Below, piece after piece: positions 42,488 through 50,036 of a stretch of DNA of 58,266 nt; positions within the stretch are counted from its first letter, which is position 1, and the number at the start of each line of letters is the position of its first letter. The notes beneath the pieces were generated by a model. The model was given only the letters and a program-made list of their open reading frames with translations. It ran no database searches and was not told where the DNA came from. The position numbers and the translations under genes are program-made. Origin of the DNA: Clostridia bacterium (lineage in GTDB: Bacteria; Acidobacteriota; Terriglobia; Terriglobales; Acidobacteriaceae); the NCBI GenBank assembly GCA_035561135.1, contig DATMYA010000009.1, positions 1-58,266 on the forward strand, given 5' to 3'.

Positions 42488-43420
42488 TTAGTCGATCTGC
42501 GGCAGGGACGCCAGCAGACGTCGCGACTCGCCACGAATGAATGTGCTCGGATCTTCCTGCGCCAACTGCTGCAATGCCTGCCGAACGCTGGTATCGGCCT
42601 TCACTGGCTCCAGTGCGTGTAGCGCGCCGGAACGTACGCCTGGATTGTTGTCATTCAGCAGCGCTTCCAGAATGGCGTTGCGCACGCGAATGTCCTGCTT
42701 CACCGAGTTCGCGAGGCCTTCCATGGCCTTCAAGCGAACTCCGGGATTGCTGTCATATCGCAGCGCAAACACCAGGGCTTCGCGAACCCGAGCATCGTCT
42801 GGCTTTTGCGTGAGCAGATCGATCGAATCCATGCGAACGCCGGAGTTGAAATTGCTGCGGCTTGCGTACAGCAGCAGCTCCTGAATCTCTGGATCGTTCA
42901 CCGATCCTTGCATCTGCTGCGGGATCGTCTTTTCATACTGAATCTGAACATTGTCCGAGCCGGGCTGTTGCGTGACGCTGCGTATGCCTGAAATAGCCGA
43001 TGCCGTGTGCTGCTCGGGGGTGTACACGGTGGGAGCGACTCGACCGTTCGCGGCCATGCGATACATGGTTCCCACGCCGCCACCGAAGCCAACAATAAAA
43101 ATGACGGTTGCGAGCGCCGGAGAGAAGCGCACTTGAGCCAGCCAGGCAAACGGATCGAAAGTGAACCGGCGCCATCCGTGTGCCTGTTCCGTCGTTTCCA
43201 ACTCTTCCTGCAACCTCATGCGGGCCGACGCTAGAAGGTTCGGCGTGACCTCAAGCTGCGGAAGCTGGTTCATGCTGCCGTGAAACTTACGAATGCCCTC
43301 CAACTCCGCCGCGCATTCGCGACAGCGGCCGACATGCTGCTCCAATTCGTGGCGCGCGTCGTCCGGCAACTCGTCGTAGAGGTAGAGCGTTACGTTATCT
43401 TTCACCCACTCGCAATTCAT
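42488..43420 (-). CDS. Anti-sigma factor with zinc-finger and HEAT-like repeats
   Basis: 310 residues. The N-terminus is an anti-sigma zinc-finger domain (zf-HC2 type) with the ZAS signature HVGRCREC (H-x3-C-x2-C) near residues 29-36. One transmembrane helix follows about residues 98-122 (FSPALATVIFIVGFGGGVG). The periplasmic part (about 170-310) holds four HEAT-like repeats, each with a NPGVR or SGVR turn and a following A-x-x-x-L helix. This should bind the sigma factor encoded next door and release it on an envelope signal read by the HEAT domain. The ATG is at 43418-43420, 64 bp after the sigma stop. Confidence 0.9.
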   Translation of the reverse strand: MNCEWVKDNVTLYLYDELPDDARHELEQHVGRCRECAAELEGIRKFHGSMNQLPQLEVTPNLLASARMRLQEELETTEQAHGWRRFTFDPFAWLAQVRFSPALATVIFIVGFGGGVGTMYRMAANGRVAPTVYTPEQHTASAISGIRSVTQQPGSDNVQIQYEKTIPQQMQGSVNDPEIQELLLYASRSNFNSGVRMDSIDLLTQKPDDARVREALVFALRYDSNPGVRLKAMEGLANSVKQDIRVRNAILEALLNDNNPGVRSGALHALEPVKADTSVRQALQQLAQEDPSTFIRGESRRLLASLPQID

Positions 43421-43484
43421 AAAAGCCTCAAATGCCCAGACAGCCTCAGTCCAGCTATAAACCTTCTAAATAGATCCAGCCTAC

Positions 43485-44081
43485 CTATCTCATGTCGGAC
43501 AGCGCCGCGCGCAATTTCTGCGTAGCGCGGAAAAGCGTGTTCTTGGCCGTCTCTTCCGTCGTATTCAGGGCATCGCCGATCGTCCGCAGCTTTAAACCCT
43601 GGTAATGCTTCATCTCGAATACCATGCGCTCGCGCGGCGTGAGCTTCTCAAGCGCCTTGGCGATGCGCGCGCCCAACTCGCGCCTCATAAGATCACGCTC
43701 GGGACTGGCGCCGGAGCGATCGTCGGCAACCTGATCGAGGAGGTTGTATTCCTCTCCGTGCGAATCGGTAGTGACCGGCGCATCTTCCTTGCGCACCTGC
43801 CGCTTCCGCAGGTGATCGAGGCAGAGATTGGTGACGATGCGATAAATCCAGGTATAGAAAGAGCACTCGAACCGGAAGCTACCCATGTTGCGGTAGGCCT
43901 TCAGGAATGCTTCCTGGTAAATATCCTTTGCGTCCTGCTCGGAACCCGTCAGATGCAGTGCAAGCCGCAGCACAGCATGGTCGTACTGGCGAACGAGTTC
44001 TTCGAAAGCAGCACGGTCGCCGCGCTGTGCCGCCCGGATTAGTTCCGCATCATTGATGCGGCTTAGGCTCTGCCCAACCAT
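43485..44081 (-). CDS. ECF RNA polymerase sigma factor
   Basis: 198 residues from ATG 44079-44081, preceded by AGGGAA; two further in-frame ATGs (44162, 44204) would add 27 or 41 unconserved residues. Region 2 is DAELIRAAQRGDRAAFEELV through DAKDIYQEAFLKAYRN and TWIYRIVTNLCLDHLRKRQ; region 4 is LEKLTPRERMVFEMKHYQGLKLRTIGDAL, ending in the recognition helix. It belongs to the RpoE/SigW-like ECF class. It heads a four-gene operon with its anti-sigma factor, DUF4097 and PDZ proteins, and probably drives its own transcription. Confidence 0.94.
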   Translation of the reverse strand: MVGQSLSRINDAELIRAAQRGDRAAFEELVRQYDHAVLRLALHLTGSEQDAKDIYQEAFLKAYRNMGSFRFECSFYTWIYRIVTNLCLDHLRKRQVRKEDAPVTTDSHGEEYNLLDQVADDRSGASPERDLMRRELGARIAKALEKLTPRERMVFEMKHYQGLKLRTIGDALNTTEETAKNTLFRATQKLRAALSDMR

Positions 44082-44360
44082 AAGTTCCCTGCGGGATGTC
44101 GTTACGGAACCTCGTCCCGTGATTCTGGTAATGACCGGGACTGCCACCGCTTGGGCTGGCATGACTGCTGCACCTTCGAGCCGGAATCGCAAGCAAATAC
44201 TCATGCCTGCAACTATTTGGACGGAAAAGTGGTAGTTCCGTTAGCAGCTTATCTCGAGGCTGGCTACAACTCCGGAACAGCAGTTCGGTTCTTGTCAACT
44301 TTCTTTACGCTTAGAGCCAAAGAATGCACTCTGAAAAGAAATCTGTAAATAGCTGATTCC

Positions 44361-44401
44361 AAAAAGAAAGGACCGGAGCTTGCCTCGGGCAAGACCGGTC
44401 C
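44361..44401 (-). terminator. Terminator of the rpsF-rpsR-rplI operon
   Basis: On the minus strand GGACCGG, inner stem CTTGCC-CGA-GGCAAG, CCGGTCC, then TTTCTTTTT. It is about 78 bp past the rplI stop. The rest of the gap to the sigma gene (44205-44360) shows nothing clear; it should hold the sigma promoter. Confidence 0.85.
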
Positions 44402-44478
44402 GGATGCAAAAAGCGCCTCGTCCGCCGTGGGGACGGAATATGTGCGAGGTTCAACTACCGGGCGTCCGGCGGATGAAA

Positions 44479-44934
44479 CTACGCCTCTTCTAAGTCTCTC
44501 GTAATCGTGACCTTCACCTGCGTCGTCACGTCGCGATGCAACTTGATGTTAACCGCGAACTCACCCAGCGTCTTCAGCGGTTCTTCGACCTGGATTTTGC
44601 GACGATCCACGTTGAAGCCGCGCGTCTCAAGCTCGTGCGCGATGTCAGACGAAGTGACGGATCCAAACAGCTGATCGTGCTCGCCGGACTTGCGAACAAA
44701 GTGCAGGCTGACGCCATCGAACTGCTTCGCCAATGCCTCGGCATCGCCCCGCTCGCGCGCCGCACGGCGCACCGCTGACGCCTTCATCTGCTCAATGACG
44801 GCCTTGTTCGCCGCACTCGCTTCGATGGCCAACTTCTTCGGCAACAGGAAATTGCGGCCGTAGCCCTCGGCGACCTTCACCACGTCGCCGCGCTGTCCCA
44901 GATTGGCCACATCTTCTTTCAGAATGACTTCCAT
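44479..44934 (-). CDS. rplI: 50S ribosomal protein L9
   Basis: 151 residues, normal length. The N-terminal rRNA-binding domain reads MEVILKEDVANLGQRGDVVKVAEGYGRNFLLP, followed by the long connecting helix and the C-terminal domain with GSVTSSDIAHELETRGF. It bridges domain V/L1 region of the large subunit and supports reading-frame keeping. Last gene of the rpsF-rpsR-rplI cluster; the gap to rpsR is 148 bp. Confidence 0.98.
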   Translation of the reverse strand: MEVILKEDVANLGQRGDVVKVAEGYGRNFLLPKKLAIEASAANKAVIEQMKASAVRRAARERGDAEALAKQFDGVSLHFVRKSGEHDQLFGSVTSSDIAHELETRGFNVDRRKIQVEEPLKTLGEFAVNIKLHRDVTTQVKVTITRDLEEA

Positions 44935-45082
44935 TGCGGTAACTCCTCAGAGATTTTGTCGAGGTCCCCGCACCCTAATGTGCCGGGGCTGGACGTGGTC
45001 CTCGGGGACACTCCGTCCGCCATGCCGCAGCGCCGCGCGTCGGCTCGACAACAGCCCAACGCGGCTCCCGAAGCGGCGCGAA

Positions 45083-45484
45083 TCAGACACGAGCCGCGAA
45101 CGGCAGCAGCGCGATGTTGCGTGCCTGCTTGATCGCTTCCGTGACCCGCCGCTGGTGCGGCGTGCACACGCCCGTGAGGCGGCGAGGAACAATTTTGCCG
45201 CTCTCGGCGACGAACTGCGAAAGCAGTCGCACGTCCTTGTAGTTGATGCTGTCGATTTTCTCCGTGCAGAATTTGCAGACCTTCTTGCGACGGAAGAACT
45301 TGCGGCCGCCTTCACGCGGACCGCTGGAACGCTGGCCAGCTGGACGGGAGCCGCCTGGGCGGGAACCCGAAGGACGGCCCGTGTGGCCCTGTGACGGCCG
45401 ATCCGTGCTCGTGGTCGGTGTCGCTGCGGGCGTCTCGCTCGTGGTCACAGCTGGTGAATCCTGTTTCGTTGTTTCGTCTGCCAT
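45083..45484 (-). CDS. rpsR: 30S ribosomal protein S18 with long N-terminal extension
   Basis: 133 residues from ATG 45482-45484 with AAGGAG upstream. The S18 core begins about residue 62 ([11 protein letters not shown]) and ends [16 protein letters not shown]; ordinary S18 has 75-90 residues. The first 60 residues are an extra Thr/Ser/Pro/Gly/Arg-rich disordered tail (many Pro-Thr and Arg-Pro-Gly steps). The core keeps four Cys-type positions (CKFC and VCTPHQ) seen in zinc-binding S18. S18 binds S6 on the small-subunit platform, and rpsF precedes it by 188 bp. Confidence 0.97.
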   Translation of the reverse strand: MADETTKQDSPAVTTSETPAATPTTSTDRPSQGHTGRPSGSRPGGSRPAGQRSSGPREGGRKFFRRKKVCKFCTEKIDSINYKDVRLLSQFVAESGKIVPRRLTGVCTPHQRRVTEAIKQARNIALLPFAARV

Positions 45485-45672
45485 AACTCTCCTTCGAAGG
45501 CGCGTCAGTCGCGCCTTGCTCAGCCTCGGTGCAATCACCTTGGCACGGCGTCCAGCACGCGGCCGGATCGCTCGACAATTCCATGACCCGCGCTCGCGCA
45601 CGGCTTGAATCTTTGTTCGCTCACTGCGCCGGCCGCCAGCAGCTGTCGCGGGCGACGGACGACGTGGGACGA

Positions 45673-46098
45673 TCAGGCATTGGGGAGAGCCGACTCAGCA
45701 GCGTTGGCAGCTGCTTCTGCAGCTTCCGCGGCGGCCTGTGCCTGGCGACCCTGGCCTTTGACCTTCGAGTCACGCAACGCCTTGACCTTCGCCAAGCGCT
45801 TCTGCTCGTCGTCAACGCGCACCGTGATGTACTTGATCACCTGCTCGGTCACGCGGAAACGGCGCTCGATTTCCTTCACCAGGTTACCGGAGCCCTCGAC
45901 GATTAGCAGGATGTACATGCCTTCGTAAAACTTGCCGACCGTGTAGGCCAGGCGGCGCTTGCCCATGCGCTCGGTGTTCTTGACCGTGCCGCCGGCATTG
46001 GTGATGTTCGTCTCGATGGTGGAGATGAGCTTATCCAGATCATCTTCGACCAGGTCAGGACGAACAATGAACATCACTTCATAAGTACGTTGCTGCAT
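45673..46098 (-). CDS. rpsF: 30S ribosomal protein S6
   Basis: 141 residues. The core (about residues 1-100) has the S6 pattern [38 protein letters not shown] and a C-terminal [14 protein letters not shown]. The last 30 residues form an Ala/Glu/Gln-rich helix-like tail absent from many S6 proteins. The ATG is at 46096-46098. It heads rpsF-rpsR-rplI and pairs with S18 in the ribosome. The pth stop lies 67 bp upstream. Confidence 0.98.
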   Translation of the reverse strand: MQQRTYEVMFIVRPDLVEDDLDKLISTIETNITNAGGTVKNTERMGKRRLAYTVGKFYEGMYILLIVEGSGNLVKEIERRFRVTEQVIKYITVRVDDEQKRLAKVKALRDSKVKGQGRQAQAAAEAAEAAANAAESALPNA

Positions 46099-46165
46099 TC
46101 TGTCTTCTCCTGGAAGAACGGCCGCGCCGTCTCCCTCGCTGCAATCTCGTTCAACTCTCGGCTGG

Positions 46166-46759
46166 CTATTCGACCGGTGCGTCCTGGTTCACCGCTTTGC
46201 GATTGAACCGGTTCATCGCCGCCGAGGCGCCTTCGTTCAGGATGACGGTCACGGCTTGTGCCGCCGCGTCCAGCGCCTGATCGATCGCCGGGTACTGCAC
46301 CTTGCGGAACTGCGAAAGCACATACTTGGCGCCGTCCCGCATCGGATGGTCCGGCGCAATTCCCAGGCGCACCCGCAAGAACTCCTGCGTGCCAAGCGCG
46401 CCAATGATCGACTCCACGCCGTTATGGCCTCCCGAGCTTCCGCGCGGCCGAACTCTTATGCCGCCGAACGGCAGGTCCAGATCGTCATAGATCACGATCA
46501 GGTCCTGCTCTGGCGCCACTTCGTACTCGCGCACCAGCTCGCGTACCGCCATTCCGCTGAGGTTCATGTAGGTTTCCGGTTTCGCCAGCACCACTCCGTG
46601 CCCCGCGATCCGTCCCTTACCAGTCAACGACCGGCAGTGCCGGTTGTCCACCCCTACGCCACACTGCTCAGCAATTCGATCAACCGCCAGAAACCCCATA
46701 TTGTGCGGCGTGAACTGGTACTCGATCCCAGGATTTCCAAGACCAACGATCAGCTTCAC
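46166..46759 (-). CDS. pth: Peptidyl-tRNA hydrolase
   Basis: 197 residues, normal length. It frees tRNA from dropped-off peptidyl-tRNA. The start reads MKLIVGLGNPGIEYQFTPHNMG with the catalytic His in PHNMGF and the Asn in LGNPG; KPETYMNLSG, IYDDLDLPFG and GSSGGHNGVESI follow. GTG start at 46757-46759. It is preceded by rplY, the usual rplY-pth arrangement, with a hairpin-rich 104-bp gap (CCCCTGCAGGGG near 46795). Confidence 0.97.
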   Translation of the reverse strand: MKLIVGLGNPGIEYQFTPHNMGFLAVDRIAEQCGVGVDNRHCRSLTGKGRIAGHGVVLAKPETYMNLSGMAVRELVREYEVAPEQDLIVIYDDLDLPFGGIRVRPRGSSGGHNGVESIIGALGTQEFLRVRLGIAPDHPMRDGAKYVLSQFRKVQYPAIDQALDAAAQAVTVILNEGASAAMNRFNRKAVNQDAPVE

Positions 46760-46863
46760 CGATCCACACCCTTCTAGGGGTTCCCTGCAGAAATCCCCTG
46801 CAGGGGTGCTTTACGACTTGAGCATCTGCCGCTCGCGACAAAGCATGCACGCGAGCGCGACCA

Positions 46864-47559
46864 CTACTTCTTCTTGGCCTTCTCTTCGCCGGCTTCCTCG
46901 GTCTCCTGCTTGCCCTTCTTGATGACCTCGGGCTCGGCAGGTCCGGCAGCAACTTCTGTCGCCACAGCATCAGCAGCAGGAGCAACTTCTTCCTTAATCT
47001 GCGTAAGGTGGACGATCATTGCGTTCTCGTCCGACAGGTACATGATCTTGTCGCTCTTCGGCAGATCCGCAATGCGAATGTTCACGCCGAAAACCAGGTT
47101 GCTGATATCGACATCGATGCGGCTTGGAATGTCGCCAGGCAGACACTCGATTTCCACTTCGCGAAGAACGTGCTCGAGAACGCCACCCTGCTGCTTGACG
47201 CCGGGAGCCTCGCCCTTCAGGGTGATCGGCACCTTCAGGCGCAGCACCTTGTCCATGGCGATACGTTTGAGGTCAACGTGCAGGAGAGAGCTCTTGATTG
47301 GCTCAAACTGCCAGTCAACGATCATCGCCTTGGCCTGGGTGCCATCGACGGTGACATCGAAAATCGTGTTGTGGCCCGTTTCTGAATGAAGAATCCGGGT
47401 CATTTGCTTCGGGTCCACGCTGACCGCCAGCGGCTCGAGACCGGCGCCGTACAGCACGGCCGGGATCATGCCCGTCTGGCGCAGTCGCCGGGCGTCATTC
47501 TTATCGCCAGCCACACGCGGCTTTGCTTCCACCATGTTTGTTCCAATTGCGGTTGCCAT
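46864..47559 (-). CDS. rplY: 50S ribosomal protein L25 (CTC/TL5 form)
   Basis: 231 residues. The N-terminal domain that binds 5S rRNA includes ARRLRQTGMIPAVLYGAG, followed by the general stress CTC beta domain (RLKVPITLKGEAPGVKQQGGVLEHVLREVEIECLPGDIP in two parts) and an acidic-basic Ala/Glu/Lys-rich tail of about 40 residues. This is the long TL5/CTC type, not the short E. coli L25. It lies between prs and pth on the same strand. Confidence 0.97.
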   Translation of the reverse strand: MATAIGTNMVEAKPRVAGDKNDARRLRQTGMIPAVLYGAGLEPLAVSVDPKQMTRILHSETGHNTIFDVTVDGTQAKAMIVDWQFEPIKSSLLHVDLKRIAMDKVLRLKVPITLKGEAPGVKQQGGVLEHVLREVEIECLPGDIPSRIDVDISNLVFGVNIRIADLPKSDKIMYLSDENAMIVHLTQIKEEVAPAADAVATEVAAGPAEPEVIKKGKQETEEAGEEKAKKK

Positions 47560-47680
47560 AATTCCGTTCCTTTACGTCAGTCCCGATGCGCTTAAGCGCG
47601 GCAGAACCGGAATCTTGCCGGCGGGTAAATCCGCCTGAACTCTTTGCACAGCTTTGCACTCGGCCGCAGACCGCTATCAA

Positions 47681-48784
47681 CTAAGCAAACAGCTTGCTCA
47701 CCGAGGTCTCTTCGTGAATCGACTGGATCGCTCGCGCGACCAGGCCGGCGATCGACAGCACCTTGATCTTCGGCTCATTGCGTCCCGCTTCGCTCAGCGG
47801 GATGGTGTTTGTTACCACTACCTGAGTAAGCGCCGAACCTGAAATCCGCTCCAACGCCGGGCCGGACAATACCGGGTGCGAAGCGCAGGCATAAACCTCG
47901 CGCGCACCGTTCTCCAACAGCGCATTCACGGTCTTAACCAGTGTGCCCGCCGTATCGATGATGTCATCGATGATCAGACACGTACGATCTTTCACGTCGC
48001 CGATGACGTGCATAACCTCGGCAACATTCATTTCCGTGCGCCGCTTATCGACAATCGCCAAAGCCGAATCCATCTTCTTGGCGAAGAAGCGCGCGCGCTC
48101 CACGCCGCCCGCATCGGGCGAAACAACCGTAAGATTCGGCAGCGAAAGCTTGCGGAAATAATCCACCAGGACCGGCGAAGCAAACAGGTGATCGACCGGG
48201 ATGTTGAAGAATCCCTGAATCTGCGGAGCATGAAGGTCAACAACCAGCGCGCGGTCGGCGCCCGCGGTGGTCAGCAGGTCCGCTACCAGTTTCGAAGAAA
48301 TGGGAACGCGCGGCTTGTCCTTGCGATCCTGCCGCGCATAGCCGAAGTACGGGATCACGACGGTGATGCGCCGGGCTGAGGCGCGCTTGAGCGCGTCGAT
48401 CATCAGCAGCAACTGCATCAAGTTGTGCGCGACTGGATCGCACGTGGGCTGCACGATGAAAACATCGGAGCCGCGAACGTTCTCCAGTATTTGCACGTAA
48501 ATTTCGCCGTCGGAAAACTTTGTGAGATGCGACTGACCTACCGGCAAACCCAGAAAGTCGCAAATCTCTTTCGCAAGCGCGGGGTTTGCCGTGCCGCAAA
48601 AGATCTTGAATTTGTCGTCCTGACGTGCGCGAACGGGCTTACGCTCGCCCTTCGGATCCGGCTTTTTATCGGCTGCTGTGGCTGTCACAGTACCCATGGC
48701 GTCCCCCGCTTCCGCGCGCTCGGCGGCGGAATCCGGTGCTCCGGTCAATGGTTGAACTGCGCTCTGTGTGGCTGCCGCGTCCAT
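47681..48784 (-). CDS. prs: Ribose-phosphate pyrophosphokinase with N-terminal extension
   Basis: 367 residues; the enzyme makes PRPP from ribose-5-phosphate and ATP for purine, pyrimidine, His, Trp and NAD synthesis. The catalytic core (from [21 protein letters not shown] near residue 59) is normal in length and has [21 protein letters not shown], and the PRPP loop [13 protein letters not shown]. The first 55 residues are an Ala/Asp/Lys-rich extension not found in typical Prs. ATG at 48782-48784 is used; ATG at 48695-48697 would remove 29 residues, still leaving an extension. tRNA-Gln lies just upstream. Confidence 0.96.
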   Translation of the reverse strand: MDAAATQSAVQPLTGAPDSAAERAEAGDAMGTVTATAADKKPDPKGERKPVRARQDDKFKIFCGTANPALAKEICDFLGLPVGQSHLTKFSDGEIYVQILENVRGSDVFIVQPTCDPVAHNLMQLLLMIDALKRASARRITVVIPYFGYARQDRKDKPRVPISSKLVADLLTTAGADRALVVDLHAPQIQGFFNIPVDHLFASPVLVDYFRKLSLPNLTVVSPDAGGVERARFFAKKMDSALAIVDKRRTEMNVAEVMHVIGDVKDRTCLIIDDIIDTAGTLVKTVNALLENGAREVYACASHPVLSGPALERISGSALTQVVVTNTIPLSEAGRNEPKIKVLSIAGLVARAIQSIHEETSVSKLFA

Positions 48785-48837
48785 GAATCCCTTCAGCTTG
48801 TTACCCGTGAGTTCGTCGTGCGAATTACAAAACAGTC

Positions 48838-48911
48838 TGGCTGGGCGGCTAGGATTCGAACCTAGACAAAGTGCTCCAAAGGCACTTGACCTACCATTAG
48901 TCGACCGCCCA
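48838..48911 (-). tRNA. tRNA-Gln (anticodon TTG)
   Basis: The minus strand folds into a complete cloverleaf: 7-bp acceptor TGGGCGG / CCGCCCA, D-arm GAC-GTC, anticodon stem AGTGC / GCACT with loop CTTTGGA (anticodon TTG), T-stem CTAGG / CCTAG with TTCGAAT, discriminator G and an encoded CCA. Located between ispE and prs. Confidence 0.97.
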
Positions 48912-48987
48912 ACTGCGGTTGCCAGCGCTTAACAGCCAGTCGCCTGTGGAGCGAACTTCGTTCCAGGCAGCTACCGGCAACAGCGAA

Positions 48988-49962
48988 CTAGCGAACAAAT
49001 ACCTGCGCCCAGTAATTCTCGCGTGCCAACGTGCTGGTCGCTTGCGCCGGCAGGCCAGCGGCTCTCATACGCTCCGCAGCCTGTTCAGCCGCTGCCTGAT
49101 TCTCGAAAAGACCATACAGGGTCGATCCGGAACCTGAAAGCGAGGCATACTTTGCGCCCTCGCGTTCCAAAACACGCTTCATGTCACGAAGTTCGGGATA
49201 CTCTGGAAAGACGACTCTTTCGAAGTCGTTTTCGATCCCGGCTCGGACAAGGTCGAGAAGCAGCGTCTCGGCCCGGTCCCCACCCTTCTGGGCAGGAACA
49301 CCGGATGAAAAGGACATACTGCTCAACCACTCAAAAGCCGAGCGACTGAACTCCGTGATTGTACCGGAGCTGCCAGTGGGAGTCAATTTGCCGTTCGCTA
49401 CCAGTTCATCCCAGCGTGTGAATGCGTCAGGAGTGGACACGCCAACATCCGGCGTGACGATGACGACCGGAATCTCGGGAAGATCGGACAAGGGGTAAAT
49501 TTCTTCTCCGCGGCTACAGCCCAAAACCGTGCCTCCGAGCAGGAATAGCGGAAGGTCACAGCCCACCTCGGCGGCGATGCGCAGCCGTTCCTGTGCTGGA
49601 AGAACCGTCTTCAGTGAACGCTCCATGGCAAACATCGTCGCCACGGCGTTGGACGAGGCACCGCCCATTCCGCCCTGTACCGGCAAGCTCTTTTCGATCT
49701 GAATGACCACCTTGCCGCGATGCTTCAGCGCCTTTAGCACGCGGTCTGCAACGCGCCAGCACGTATTCGATTCATCCGCGGGAACGCGCGGGTCCTTGCA
49801 GCGAATCTCGATCCCGGTACCCTTGCTAACATCCACGCGCAAAACATCATGCAGCGCGACCGTCTGATAGATGGTGCGCAGCTCGTGAAAGCCGTCGTCG
49901 CGGCGCTCGCCAATGGCGAGCCCCAGGTTGACCTTTGCAAACGAACGAATTGCGACTGACAT
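48988..49962 (-). CDS. ispE: 4-diphosphocytidyl-2-C-methyl-D-erythritol kinase
   Basis: 324 residues, a GHMP kinase of the MEP isoprenoid pathway. Motifs are SFAKVNLGLAIGERRDDGFHEL at the N-terminus, the phosphate loop PVQGGMGGASSNAVA near residue 93, GCDLPLFLLGG, and ASLSGSGSTLYGLF near the end. It is about 30 residues longer than usual through a Ser/Gly-rich stretch around residues 200-240. The ATG is at 49960-49962. Head of the ispE - tRNA-Gln - prs - rplY - pth block. Confidence 0.96.
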   Translation of the reverse strand: MSVAIRSFAKVNLGLAIGERRDDGFHELRTIYQTVALHDVLRVDVSKGTGIEIRCKDPRVPADESNTCWRVADRVLKALKHRGKVVIQIEKSLPVQGGMGGASSNAVATMFAMERSLKTVLPAQERLRIAAEVGCDLPLFLLGGTVLGCSRGEEIYPLSDLPEIPVVIVTPDVGVSTPDAFTRWDELVANGKLTPTGSSGTITEFSRSAFEWLSSMSFSSGVPAQKGGDRAETLLLDLVRAGIENDFERVVFPEYPELRDMKRVLEREGAKYASLSGSGSTLYGLFENQAAAEQAAERMRAAGLPAQATSTLARENYWAQVFVR

Positions 49963-50036
49963 GAGTCAAGATTCTACAGCTTGGGCGCAGCCAATCGGCT
50001 CCGCCTTTTATCTTCTCAATGAGAATGGAACAGGGG

